Below, piece after piece: positions 46,990-57,339 of a stretch of 64,000 nucleotides of DNA; the first letter of the stretch is position 1; each line of letters opens with the position of its first letter. The notes below the pieces were generated by a model, which saw only the letters and a program-made list of their open reading frames with translations, was not told the DNA's origin and searched no databases. Both the position numbers and the translations under genes were made by a program. Origin of the DNA: Cinnamomum chago (Eukaryota > Streptophyta > Magnoliopsida > Laurales > Lauraceae); the NCBI GenBank assembly GCA_038049695.1, contig CP142456.1, positions 19,248,501 through 19,312,500 of the forward strand. Reading direction: 5' to 3'.

Positions 46990-48670
46990 GATGTCTTTTG
47001 ATTTGTGTTTGAATCTCGGTACCTTATCCCTCGAGTGTATGAGATATGGTCCACTACGTAAGAAAAAAGAAGAACAAGATATCAGAAATATATTCAAGGC
47101 AAAAGAGTCGGTCTTTCTTGCATCAACTATTCAACAATGTCAATTACAAAACATAAATGGAAATGAATTTGGATACATTGTTTTTCTGGTGCGTAAGCAA
47201 TGGTGCAAAGTGTAAGAAAAAAGACGGTGTCAGAAATATATTCAAGGTAAAAGACTCAGTTTTCATGCTTCAACTATTCAATATTGCCTAAAAAAAAACT
47301 ATTAAACAATGTCATTTACGAAACACTAATGGGTCAAGGGCTTGAAACCTCAAAAAAGTAGGAATTTATAGGCAATCCCCGGTGGTCCCAATGCTAGCCC
47401 TAAGTAGAGAAGGTTACTAATCAAATTGGAACTTTTAAAGGAATGAGGAGTATGACATATACTAATTATAGAAGCGAGACTTCTAATTTTGGCTGTAGAG
47501 GAGGTGCTCCATAAACTATAAATAATAGGAGAGGGTTAGAGATCTCGACACACAATATTATAAGCTCTCCTCTCTCCTTTCTCCTTTTCTCTATTTTGGC
47601 TTCCTTCTAGAGAGCATAGGGTTTCTTCCACTTAGAGATCCCACCATTCTCTTTGGAAAGTTATCTACAAAAGGATCATAGTGTGGAAGAACACGTGGCA
47701 AAGGAGATATAATCCGTGAAAAGAGTTTTCGTAGAGAATCAAGTTTTATAGTTCTCGATATTTGAGCGCTACCAAGCTCTAAAGGTATAGATCTACAACC
47801 TATTTATTTTAGTAGATCTTTTATGCTTGTTTGTTTCTTGATCTGTCTTCTTGATAGATCTTTGTTCTTAATGCATGAGATTAGGGTTTTAGATCTTGGG
47901 ATTCAGTTCTTGGCTTTTTGAGTGTTTGATCCCCGCGTTAAGTGGATCAAAAGTTTTTGAAACCCATCTAGAAGGCCCACCTACTTCCAACAACACACAC
48001 ACACATATATGGGGAACGTTACAAAACTCCCCAGGCGTTTTGCAAAGAAAAACTCCCCTTTTTTAGCTTATCAAAGTTTAACACAAGTCATCAATATCAT
48101 ACCCTAATCTTTCTCTCTATATATACAGAGGGACGATTTTTTTGGTTCCCAATTGATTTTCCAAAAAACTAGCTAATCTATCCGTTTTTTTTCCTATCTT
48201 CTCCTTAAAACATGGAGAATTGTAGTCATAATTCATAACCCAATGACATGAATAAAGTCAGGCCTTACCCGTTAGATTTTCTTTGATGACAATCATCATA
48301 GGCCCCACACGTGAGCCTATGATGACATTCTTTGATGACAACCATCATGTAATCATAGAATTGTCCATGTTTTTCTTAAATAAATTTATCTATTTAAGGA
48401 AGATTACATGATGGTACTAATTTGGAGTATCATCTTGATGTGCATTGGCATGATAAAATATAGAGGAAACAAGTGGAGAGAAAATAGGGATTGGACACAC
48501 AGAGAGAGGAGAGAAACTAGGGGTGTGAGAATATCTCCTAAAAATATGTGTATTCAAAATAAGTTGATCAACGTGAGGTGGCATCATAAACGCGAGGTGG
48601 CATCATTTAATTGGACAAGTCTAACGGGGCAAAAACACCCCATTTTAGATGGGGATTTTTGAGAATTTCC

Positions 48671-48710
<40 letters not shown>
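46990..48710. other. Intergenic or unidentified repeat DNA
   Basis: An imperfect 148-bp tandem duplication (TCAGAAATATATTCAAGG at 47082 and 47230) occupies about 47065-47330. From about 47500 to 47995 the sequence has a TATA-like ATAAACTATAAATAATA, a CT-rich leader and an end in CCAACA, which is LTR-like, but I could not find its left end or a target duplication. A (TA)n microsatellite occupies 48671-48709. No coding domain was recognised; the frame at 48408 is not recognised. Confidence 0.45.
48671..48709. repeat. (TA)n microsatellite
   Basis: Uninterrupted TA dinucleotides apart from one AATA step; it abuts the MITE on its left. Confidence 0.9.
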
Positions 48711-48712
<2 letters not shown>

Positions 48713-48714
48713 GC

Positions 48715-49052
48715 AAGGCTCTTCTAAGCTCAAGCTTAGGAGAGAATTTCGTAAGCTTATGCTTGTGGGGCCCACCCTTGGTCCATCCAAATTGACCAAA
48801 CATACAACCCCCTTGAAGTGCACATGTCCACCAACTTTCGGTCAGATCCAAATTTATTGGACTGTTGGATCGACTGCGTACCAATCCAAATGGACTTTTT
48901 ACCATTAAACTTTTGGGGCACAGATGGAGATGATAGAAATCACGGTTGAGACTGATTTTTTGTAGAGAGGAGGGTCCTAGGGAGTCCTTGAAATCCCCCC
49001 ATCCCCATCCCCATGTGGGTCCCCACCAAATACTTGAGCTTTGGAGAGCCTT
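48715..49052. mobile_element. TIR MITE, about 338 bp
   Basis: The left end AAGGCTCTTCTAAGCTCAAG (48715-48734) matches the reverse complement of the right end (49033-49052) at 18 of 20 positions. There is no coding capacity. It sits directly beside the (TA)n microsatellite, so the target duplication cannot be read with confidence. The superfamily is undetermined. Confidence 0.6.
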
Positions 49053-49575
49053 CCTCTTTAAATTTTTGAATCTTCATATTGATATTTTGAGTAATTCTTT
49101 CCTAAACCACTAGCTACTAATTCCTAATTGAGAAAATTTCAAATGAAATGACAAAGCTAAAGGTTGTGTAGGCCTATTTCACTTTGGAATCCTGAGAGGA
49201 AAATAACCGAAACAATTAAAAGAGAGAAGAGTGAAAGAGTAGCTCATCCAATCTTTATGCTAAGTGGGGAAACATCAAAAGCTAAAGCAAAGATATTGAT
49301 AACAATCAGACCAAAAATAATAATAATAATAATAGTAATAATAACAATAATAATAATAATAATGATAATGATAACAGTAATAATGATAAAAGAAAGAATA
49401 AAGCATTATTATCAAAATTAAAAGCATGATTCTATCCTTGCTCGCAAAAGCAAGTAATCATAAACATAATTATAAGACTCAAATAAAACAATTTAATAAT
49501 CCCAAAAATTTATACCAAGCAAATGAGTTTCTTCATAATACAAACTAATTAATAGGGCCTTTTTTTAGTCTTGTC
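49053..49575. other. Intergenic sequence with an (AAT)n microsatellite
   Basis: Low-complexity (AAT)n with GAT interruptions at about 49317-49390 and otherwise AT-rich DNA. Nothing else was recognised. Confidence 0.55.
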
Positions 49576-49590
49576 TACTTGGTACTTGTT
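49576..49590. repeat. 15-bp target-site duplication of the RTE LINE, left copy
   Basis: TACTTGGTACTTGTT is repeated exactly at 50341-50355. Length and perfection are typical of a recent target-primed LINE insertion. Confidence 0.9.
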
Positions 49591-50340
49591 AAGCTAGAAT
49601 TGTGGCGGAAAACGTTAGAGACAAAAGGGTTTAGGCTAAGTCAATGCAAGACGGAATATATGGAATGCAAGTTTAGTCAAAGTAGGACACCTGGTAACTT
49701 AGAAGTAAGTTTGGGCACACAAAAGATTGTAGAGAAAGAAAACTTTAGGTACCTTGGATCTATGGTGCAACAGGATGGAGAGATTGATACTGATGTAAGT
49801 CACAGGATTCAGGCCGGGTGGACCAAATGGAGGAGTGCTTCGGGGGTCTTGTGTGATCGGAAAGTCCCCCTCAAGGTTAAAGGAAAGTATTATAAAGTGG
49901 CGGTACGTCCAACGTTGTTATATGGATCAGAGTGTTGGCCAGTAAAGCATAATCATGTTAAGAAGATGGAAGTTGCGGAGATGAGAATGCTAAGATGGAT
50001 GTGCGGGATCACAAGGAGAGATAGGATTAGGAATGAGGAGATTAGGGGCAAAGTAGGAATAGCACCGATTAAAGATAAAATGAGAGAAAATCGACTGAGA
50101 TGGTTCGGCCATGTTAGAAGGCGCCCAACGGAGGCACCTGTTAAAAAGTGTGAAAGCATAGAGATTGCCCGGAGTAGGAGAGGAAGAGGGAGACCCAAGA
50201 GAAGTTGGAAAGAAACTATTAAACATGACCTTGCCTACATGGATCTAACGGAGGACATGGCCCTAAACAGATTTGATTGGCGTCGTCAAATCCATATAGC
50301 CGACCCCACCTAGTGGGAAAAGGCTTGGTTTGGTTTGGTT
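49591..50340 (+). mobile_element. 5'-truncated RTE-type LINE, ORF2 C-terminus
   Basis: An uninterrupted frame of about 240 codons encodes the C-terminal part of an RTE reverse transcriptase. Motifs are SLGTQKIVEKENFRYLGSM, IQAGWTKWRSASGVLCD, RPTLLYGSECWPVK, EMRMLRWMCGITRRDRIRNE, RLRWFGHVRRRP and GRGRPKRSWKETI, ending in ADPT and a TAG stop. The 3' end is CCCCACCTAGTGGGAAAAGG followed by (CTTGGTTTGGTTTGGTTT); the short-repeat tail instead of poly(A) is typical of RTE. The 5' end is truncated so no promoter or catalytic domain is present. A perfect 15-bp duplication flanks it. It lies in the receptor-kinase pseudogene, near the LRR fragment at 50424. Confidence 0.88.
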
Positions 50341-50423
50341 TACTTGGTACTTGTTGTAATTTTCAAAAGTTTGTGCTTGTGTAAGGCTACATAAAAAGAA
50401 CACAGATAGATACAGTAATTGGA

Positions 50424-51355
50424 TCACAAGGCCAAAATCATACCTTTCAAGATATTATCCCCCAAAAATAACTCCTTTAGGGTAGTTAAGTTTCCAATCT
50501 CTCTTGGTATTTCTCCACTGAAATTGTTATATGACAAACTCAAAAGTTGAAGTTGTGAGCATTCAGATAAGCTTGACGGAATTTGGCCAAAGAAGTCGTT
50601 ATTTGATAGATAAAGGTATTGGGGTCTTGGAAGATAATGGCACATATCCATTGGAAGATTACCATTTAAGCTATTATGTGAAATCAATACTTTGCAGCGA
50701 GGAAATGTTGAAGATTGTTGGTGGTATGAAGCCTGAAAGCTTGTTGATTCCCATTTATAAATACTTTAGGTTACCAAGATCACCAATCTCTTCTGGAATC
50801 TTTCTTTGTAAAAAATTGGAACGCAAATCCAAACCCTCCAGCTTGGTTATATTTGAAATGGAAGGTGAGATAGCACCAGTAAAAAGGTTGTTAGCAAGGC
50901 TCAAGGTTTGAAGTTGAGGTAAGACACCCAACCATGAAGGAACCACCCCCCCCCCCCCCCCCCCCCCGCCGCTAAAGTTGTTGAAGCGAAAACTAAGGAA
51001 TTTCAATCGATGAAAATGAGCCAACTCCTCGGGCACATCGCCATAGAAACTGTTCCTGCTAGTGTGAAGGAATCATGCCACTAAGACCCATCCTTGAAAT
51101 ATTCAAGGCTGTGACTCTTTGGTGGCGAGTGCCACAAGTGACTCCAATCCAGTTGCAAATGGAGGTGGCGGTGGTCCAGTTGTTTGCCAAGATGTCTTGA
51201 GGGTTGAAAGTGATATGGGCTTTCAAGGCAAGAAGAGCAGTTTGATCAGTGGTGATGTTGAATACAGTACTGCTCTGAGCTAAGCAACTGATAATACAGT
51301 GCATTGACAACAACACTGCTGTGCCTGCAAAGAGGAGGAAGCAACTTCTCTCCAT
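50424..51355 (-). pseudogene. LRR-XII receptor-like kinase, 5' part (signal peptide and first LRRs)
   Basis: The start is Met at 51355 (MERSCFLLFAGTAVLLSMHC), which begins a good signal peptide; an upstream in-frame Met is less likely. Then comes the LRR N-terminal cap (TDQTALLALKAHI ... NWTTATSICNWIGVTCG) and about seven LRRs. Defects: about twelve residues and the frame are lost near 51060; a run of 22 C (plus strand, 50946-50967) adds Gly residues within an LRR; TAA near 50742; frameshift near 50695. Similarity stops near 50430 at AAAG/GTATGATT, which could be a splice donor or an insertion point. The rest of the gene is at 31887-34368. About 14-15 residues of the next LRR are not accounted for. 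Confidence 0.82.
50946..50967. repeat. 22-nt C homopolymer within LRR coding sequence
   Basis: On the coding (minus) strand this is G22, read as consecutive Gly codons between FNNFSG and VVPSWLG. Neighbouring LRRs have no such tract, so it is an expansion of a short GGxG codon run, or an assembly or sequencing artefact. Confidence 0.85.
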
Positions 51356-51519
51356 GACTATGTGTGTAATTTGGTAGCTGGACGATCTGTGACAAACAAG
51401 ATAAGCTAGGCCTATAAATAATGAAATCACAGCGTGGTTTATTTCTGGTATTGGATATAGAAATCTATTCTAATTTCAATTCAAATGCCTCAATTCTACA
51501 TGTCCAAATACAGAGCAAG

Positions 51520-51624
51520 TTTATTTATTTATTATTTTGGTACACTGACGGGGAGGGTGAATCAAACCCATGACCTCTTAGTGAGGTTCATGGGTCCTAA
51601 CCATCTGAGCTAAGCCCAGTTGGT
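51520..51624 (-). mobile_element. tRNA-derived SINE
   Basis: On the minus strand, box A TAGCTCAGATGG (51601-51612) and box B GGTTTGATTCACC (51556-51568) are spaced as in a tRNA gene, followed by an A-rich tail (AAAATAATAAATAAATAA, 51521-51538). It is related in structure to the SINE at 12691. The body does not form an intact tRNA. Confidence 0.65.
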
Positions 51625-51654
51625 TTCAATTGAATTGCATAAGAGAAAAGTCTT

Positions 51655-51817
51655 TGATACTAACATCCATTTACAAGTCTTCTTAGTGGTAGGTAGACTT
51701 AGACTATTGTAACAAAACTGCGGCATTTTATGCCAATGGTCCAAGTCCACCACTGCATTTTTGTGCCACTAGTCCAAGTCTACAACTGAGAAGACTTGTA
51801 AATGGATGTCAGTATCA
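51655..51817. mobile_element. Fold-back MITE, about 163 bp
   Basis: TGATACTAACATCCATTTAC onward (51655-51683) is matched in reverse complement by 51789-51817 with one mismatch in 29. The inverted repeat continues imperfectly inward (TAGACTTAGACTA / TAGACTTGGACTA) to arms of about 55 nt. No coding sequence. The element would form a long hairpin. A target duplication is not clear. Confidence 0.7.
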
Positions 51818-51955
51818 CTATCACCTAAATCACAGTAGACTTCAATAAATCACAATGACCGTCTCATCGTGTGTGACGATCACACACAACAATTTCTTTG
51901 ACACTCGATCATATAAAGCAGACTAATTTCAATTGAGAAATCAGCCAGTTGATTT

Positions 51956-52254
51956 TGTAGAAGATAACAGGCCCAGCAGGCCCAGCCCATGTGCCAAGCC
52001 CACTCATGGGATATACACAAATCTGTACAGAATAGATTTAGTCCCTAATTTCTCTCCTTCTATGTATAGGATATAATTGATTCTTTCCATTCTTTTGTTA
52101 TTTTGATTTGTATCTAATTTGTAATCTTTACTTAATTAGAGCCTTGATTAAGGCATCATATCAATATAATTAAGATAGTTGATGCTCTGTATTGGCACAA
52201 CCTTCTCCCACTCTTCTTCTTTTTCTTCCTGTCCCTTCTTCACATAATATTACA
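51956..52254 (+). repeat. Copia-1 5' LTR
   Basis: 299 bp from TGTAGAAGATAACAGG to CATAATATTACA. It differs from the 3' LTR by an indel in the GGCCCAGCCCATG repeats and a handful of substitutions. Confidence 0.93.
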
Positions 52255-52267
52255 TGGTATCAGAGCA
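52255..52267 (+). other. Copia-1 primer binding site
   Basis: TGGTATCAGAGCA directly abuts the 5' LTR and is complementary to the initiator Met tRNA 3' end. Confidence 0.93.
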
Positions 52268-52874
52268 CTGTGGGATCTCTCCATATCAGTTCCATCTCTT
52301 CTCACACATTTGAAGACTCTCTCTCAGCAGAATCTCTGTCGTCATTCTGCAAGGTGACCATCCAAGGTGGGCATCTTCCGATCATCCAGAAATCAAAACT
52401 ACTCACCACCACAGTGGTCGCCCCTCTTCTATAAGATTTATGGGCATTTTTTCAGGATTTTTAGCACATCAGAGGTAGGCCATCTACTGCCACTTGTGTT
52501 TTCACAGTTTTACAAGATAGTTGTCATCAGATCCGTTCAATTTTACGGATTTTCATCAGTTTGCCTTGCAACCAGATCTGGAAGTTACTAAAAAGTCTCC
52601 CGTAGAAGACTGTATTCTCTGATCATAGGTCTGATCCCATTGTGGGGCCCACATGACCACTCCAGCACCAAAATAGTGGTCGTCTGGCACTATTTTTGGC
52701 ACTGTTGGGTTCTTTTCTTGTTTGGAGTTCATCTTTTTGCTCCAATTAACCATTTGAACCAGTCATTCAGCCTTTCTTGCTGATTATTGTTGTCTAGTCA
52801 TCTCCATCCCTATCTGTCAAAGGGTTTTTGGTTGGACATCTTCTCTGTGATACATTTTGCTGCCTTTTGAAAAC

Positions 52875-53765
52875 ATGAAAAAGTATGATGTTATTCCTGT
52901 TAAGTTTAATGGGCAAAATTATATGGCCTGATCCTTCCATCTGAAGAATTTCGTCGAAGGAAAGGGGCTATTTGGTTATCTAAATGGAACGGTTACCAAA
53001 CCTCCCACTCCAAGTACCACGGACTCCAAAGCCATAGCCACCTGGTCCAAGGAAAATGCCAAGGTGATTACTTGGATTCTGAACTCCATTGATTCCTCCC
53101 TTGCCGTAGCTCTTCAAGTATATAATTCAGTAGTAGATATGTGGGCTCACCTCAAGAAGGTCTACCATCAAACCAACAAAGCCCGGAAATTTCAAGTAGT
53201 AGATAGTGAAATTGCTAAATTTACTCAAGGGGATCGATCTGTGCAGGAATACTTTAATGGCTTCCTCACCTTATGGACCGAACGGGATTCCATGTTGATT
53301 CAGACAGTCTCTCCTAACTTTCTCTATGAGGCTCTTAAACTCCAAGAGGAAACTCACATTAGCCAGTTCCTTATGAATCTCCGACCAGAATTTGAATCAG
53401 TTCGGTCTACCCTCATGAACCGAGAACTGTCGGCTAATCTTGATACCTACTTTCAAGAAGTACTTCGCGAAGAACTTCGTCTCACCTCCCAACGGGCTAT
53501 TCTTGACGAACCGAAGACCTTCCTTGCACCCCTTCCGACTGACTCTGCTCTTCTAGCAACCCCCAATCCGAAGCCCACTTAATGCTTTGAATGCAAAGGC
53601 TTTGGTCATATTGCCAAGAATTGCCGCAAGAAGTTGGTTTGCCGTTACTGCAAGAGGTCTGGTCATCTTATTGATGACTGCCGCAGCCTCCAGCGTAGGA
53701 ATGAGACGCAGCCTAAAAAGCCTCCCTCCAATCTGGCAAGACAGAATCTTCCTTCTACATTCTAG
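52875..53765 (+). pseudogene. Copia-1 gag
   Basis: The start is ATG 52875 (MKKYDVIPVKFNGQNY). A TGA at 52929-52931 falls where Trp is usual in copia gag (NY..W). The body (WSKENAKVITWILNSI, MWAHLKKVYHQTN, FTQGDRSVQEYFNGF) is well preserved to TAA 53580-53582. Two CX2CX4HX4C knuckles follow in frame: CFECKGFGHIAKNC (53583) and CRYCKRSGHLIDDC (53640). A TAG follows at about 53763. The gag is of the UBN2/retrotran_gag type found in plant copia elements, and would form the particle and package RNA. Confidence 0.82.
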
Positions 53766-55455
53766 GCTCAAGTACCATCATCCGATGCAGGAAGCACTTC
53801 ATCTGCGGCTGTATCCATGACTCCTGCTCAGATTCAAGAACTGATCCAAAGCACGGTTACCTCTGCATATGCATCAATGGGCTTCTCTGGCGGTCGGTAT
53901 CAAACTCATTCTCATACAGCATCTCCTGCTTTTCATTCCTCTACTTCTCTTTCTTCTCCCATTACCTCTTCCACATGGTTTTTAGATTCAGGAGCCTCCA
54001 ATCACATGACATCTGTAGCTCATAGCTTTACAGATTCCCACCGTTACCTTGGAAGAAAATAACCACTGCTAATGGGGATCAACTACTCATTTCGGGAGTT
54101 GGTACCATTACTTTATCTTGTGTTTCTGGCCAGTCCATCACCCTTCTCAATGTTTACTTTGTTCCCAAATTATCAGCCAATCTACTTTCTGTAGGACAAC
54201 TTATAGATGATGGCTATCTTGTTCACTTTTCTTCCTCTGGTTGTGTTATATAGGGGCGGCAAACTGGGAAGGTGATCACGACGGGGAGTAAACATGGGCG
54301 CCTGTTCTTGCTGGACATTGAACATCATTCTTTCTTTGCTTCTTTCTCTAATTTCAATACATTGTGGACTGTTTTGGCATAAACGTCTTGGTCATGTGAA
54401 TAATGCGCATTTGCTTTCATTGTTTAAATTTGGTTGTTTGGATTCTACTATTGATATTAAAGTGATGTCTTCTTTATCTCAATCAATGTGTGAAACTTGT
54501 TGCCTAAGTAAGTCATATTTTGCCTTTTCCTGTTCATAATGCTCGTGCTTTGGCATCATTTAACATTATTCATTCAGATGTTTGGGGAATTGCTCCTACC
54601 TTGAATAGGACAGGATTTAAATACTATGTGACTTTTATTGATGATCATTCTTGTCATACTTGGATTTACTTTATGCGCATGAAATCTGAAGTCTTCTCTA
54701 TCTTTTAAAAATTTTATAAGATGGTCCACATCCAATTTCAGAAAGCAATCAAAATTCTTAGATCAGATTCCGGTGGAGAGTACATGTCTCATGAATTCTC
54801 TACCTTCCTTTATGATAAAGGAATTCTTCACCAAAAATCTTGTCCGCATACTCCTCAGCAAAATGGGATTGCGGTTAGAAAGAACAGACATATTCTTGAA
54901 ACTGTTCGTACTCTGTTGATTGCATCCTTAGTCCCTCCCAAATTTTGGTGTGATGCTGCATAGACTGCTGTGTATCTTATCAACCGTCTTCCTAGCACTG
55001 TTCTAGGAAAGACTACTCCTTACAAAGTTCTTTTTGGTCAAACCCCTTCATACTCTCACTTACGTGTTTTTGGTTGCTTGTGTTTTGTTCATCTTCCTCC
55101 GACCAAGCGCACAAAGTTATCTCCACAGGCTGGTAAATGCATCTTTTTGGGTTACAGTAATGAACACAAAGGATTTTTGTGATATGATCAATTGGAAAAA
55201 CGCATGCGCATCTCTCGTAATGTAATTTTCTTGGAACATATTCCCTTCTTTTCTTTACATTTGGATAGTCATCATATTGCGGTATCCTATCTGCCACAAT
55301 TCTCGGAGTCTGAGCCTCCATCACCTCTTCCCAAAGTCTATGTCCGGCGGAACAAAGTCCCTCCTCTGGCGACTCCCTCTCCTGATCCTCTCCCAGCGCC
55401 GCCTACTTCATCTTCAGGTAATGATACTCCTTCTGATAGCACAATTTCTCTGTGA
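53766..55455 (+). pseudogene. Copia-1 protease and integrase
   Basis: The protease motif WFLDSGASNHMT has its Asp at 53985. A frameshift follows near 54055, and a TAG near 54252. A GAG-pre-integrase HHCC domain (LFWHKRLGHVNN ... CETC) is at about 54380-54505. The integrase core has Asp in HSDVWG (54574) and Asp in RSDSGGEY (54766). The third catalytic position reads Val (GTT at 54874) in QQNGIAVRKN where Glu is invariant. Stops at about 54706, 54961, 55180 and 55456 break the frame. The protein cannot be active. Confidence 0.82.
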
Positions 55456-55581
55456 CGGTCAAGTCGTCCTTCTGTTGCCCCTAACCGCTATGGCTTTTCT
55501 GCTCTTCTTACTTCCTTAGATAGTACTCCTATACCTACCTCATATTCACATGCCTCAAAGATTGCTTACTGGCAGGATGCT

Positions 55582-57033
55582 ATGACCGAGGAATTAGTTG
55601 CTCTTGAAGCAAACCAAACATGGGACTTGGTACCGGCCCCGGATGGAGCCTCTGTGATTGGCAGCAAATGGATATACTCCATCAAAGTCCACTTTGATGG
55701 GAGCCTTGATCGCTACAAAGCCAGATTGGTTGCACAGGGATATAAGCAGGAATATGGAATTGACTATGAGGAAACATTTGCACCAGTGGCGAAAATGACC
55801 ACCGTTCATACTCTTCTTTGTGTTGCGGCAGCCCGCAATTGGCATCTATGACAAATGGACGTCAAAAATGCTTTTCTACATGGGGACTTGCGTGAGACTG
55901 TTTATTTAAAACCTCCACCGGGATATGCTTGTCCCCCAAAGCATGTGTGCAAATTGAGGAAAGCTCTTTATGGGCTTAAACAAGCTCCTCGGGCTTGGTT
56001 TGATAAGCTCCGGGCAGCAATCCTTCAAGCCGGATTTCGTCAGAGTCACTCTGATAGTTCCCTCTTCCTAAGATGGAAATCAAAGGGCTATACATTCCTT
56101 TTGGTCTATGTTGATGATATGATTATCAGTGGAAATGATACTGCCGGCATTATAGATCTCAAACACCACCTTACTCGCCACTTCAGAATGAAGGATCTTG
56201 GTCCTCTTACCTACTTTTTGGGGCTTGAGTTCGTGCGTAACAAATCGATTTGATCACGTCAGCCAAGCTTGATGATGCTCATACTTTCGATGCGCCTCTG
56301 GAATTAAACAGCAAAATCAGTTCCAATGATGGCACTCCCCTGGATGATCCATCTGTTTTCCGACGGATAGTTAGTAGTTTGCTCTACTTAACTATGACTC
56401 GGCCGGATATTTCTCATGCAGTTCACACAGTAAGTCAATTTGTTAGCAATCCCCCACAAACTGCACCTTGCTGCTGCGTTACGCATCCTTCGCTATGTTA
56501 AAGGAACTCTTCATCATGGTCTCTTTTTCCTTTCTGATACTTCTCTGCAATTATCAGCTTATGCGGATGCTGACTAGGCTGGCTGTCCGGACTCTCGGAG
56601 GTCTACCACTGGCTGGTGTATGTTTCTTGGAAAATCTCTGATTTCATGAAAGTGAAAGAAGCAAACCATTGTCTCAAAGTCTTCTGCTGAGGTAGAATAT
56701 CGGGCGATGTCCTCCGCCAGTGCTGAAATTATCTGACTCCGCCGCCTTCTGTGTGAATTGGGTGTTCTTATTAGTCGTTCCACACCTCTCCATGGGGACA
56801 ATACCAGTGCTACCAGAATTGCCAACAACCCGGTCTTCCATGAAAGAACAAAGCACATCGAGATTGACTGTCATTTCATCCGTCAACATGTTACTGAGAA
56901 GATAACTCTGCCTCATGTCTCTTCTTTTAACCAGTTGACAGATATCTTCACCAAAGCACTTCCCAAACAGCGTCATCATGATCTAACTTGCAAATTGACG
57001 TTTTCAAACTTACCACGTCAATTTGAGGGGGAG
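55582..57033 (+). pseudogene. Copia-1 reverse transcriptase and RNase H
   Basis: The reverse transcriptase begins MTEELVALEANQTWDLV, with SKWIYSIK and ARLVAQGYKQEYGIDYEETF, a TGA at about 55850, then QMDVKNAFLHGDL, LYGLKQAPRAWF and the intact catalytic LLVYVDDM (YVDD at 56107-56118). After FLGLEFVRNK a small deletion and frame change occur near 56245. RNase H is in several frames to about 57000 (ADAD followed by a stop, NPVFHERTKHIEIDCHFIR, DIFTKALPK). Stops near 56575, 56648 and 56733 disable it. Confidence 0.82.
57021..57033 (+). other. Copia-1 polypurine tract
   Basis: ATTTGAGGGGGAG directly precedes the 3' LTR. Confidence 0.88.
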
Positions 57034-57334
57034 TGTAGAAGATAACAGGCCCAGCCCATGAGGTCCAGCCCATGTGCCAAGCCCACTCGTGGGATATACA
57101 CAAATCTGTACAGAATAGATTTAGTCCCTAATTTCTCTCCTTCTATGTATAGGATATAATTGATTCTTTCCATTCTTTTGTTATTCTGATTTGTATCTAA
57201 TTTGTAATCTTTACTTAATTAGAGCCTTGATTAAGGCATCATATCAATATAAATATGATAGTCGATGCTCTGTGTTGGCACGACCTTCTCCCACTCTTCT
57301 TCTTCTTCCTCTCCCTTCTTCACATAATATTACA
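57034..57334 (+). repeat. Copia-1 3' LTR
   Basis: 301 bp from TGTAGAAGATAACAGG to CATAATATTACA, followed by the GATTT duplication. Confidence 0.93.
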
Positions 57335-57339
57335 GATTT

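Larger units (their letters stand above)
51956..57334 (+). mobile_element. Complete Ty1/copia element, inactive
   Basis: It has two LTRs (51956-52254 and 57034-57334), a perfect GATTT target duplication (51951-51955 and 57335-57339), a Met-tRNA primer site, gag, protease, integrase, reverse transcriptase, RNase H and a polypurine tract. Integrase before reverse transcriptase defines Ty1/copia. Length is 5379 bp. The coding region has many stops, several frameshifts, a small deletion before RNase H, and loss of the integrase catalytic Glu. It lies upstream of the receptor-kinase pseudogene in the opposite orientation. Confidence 0.93.

Noticed and set aside
47500-47995. A fourth solo LTR
   Set aside because: TATA-like and CA-end features are present, but no left TG end or target duplication could be found.
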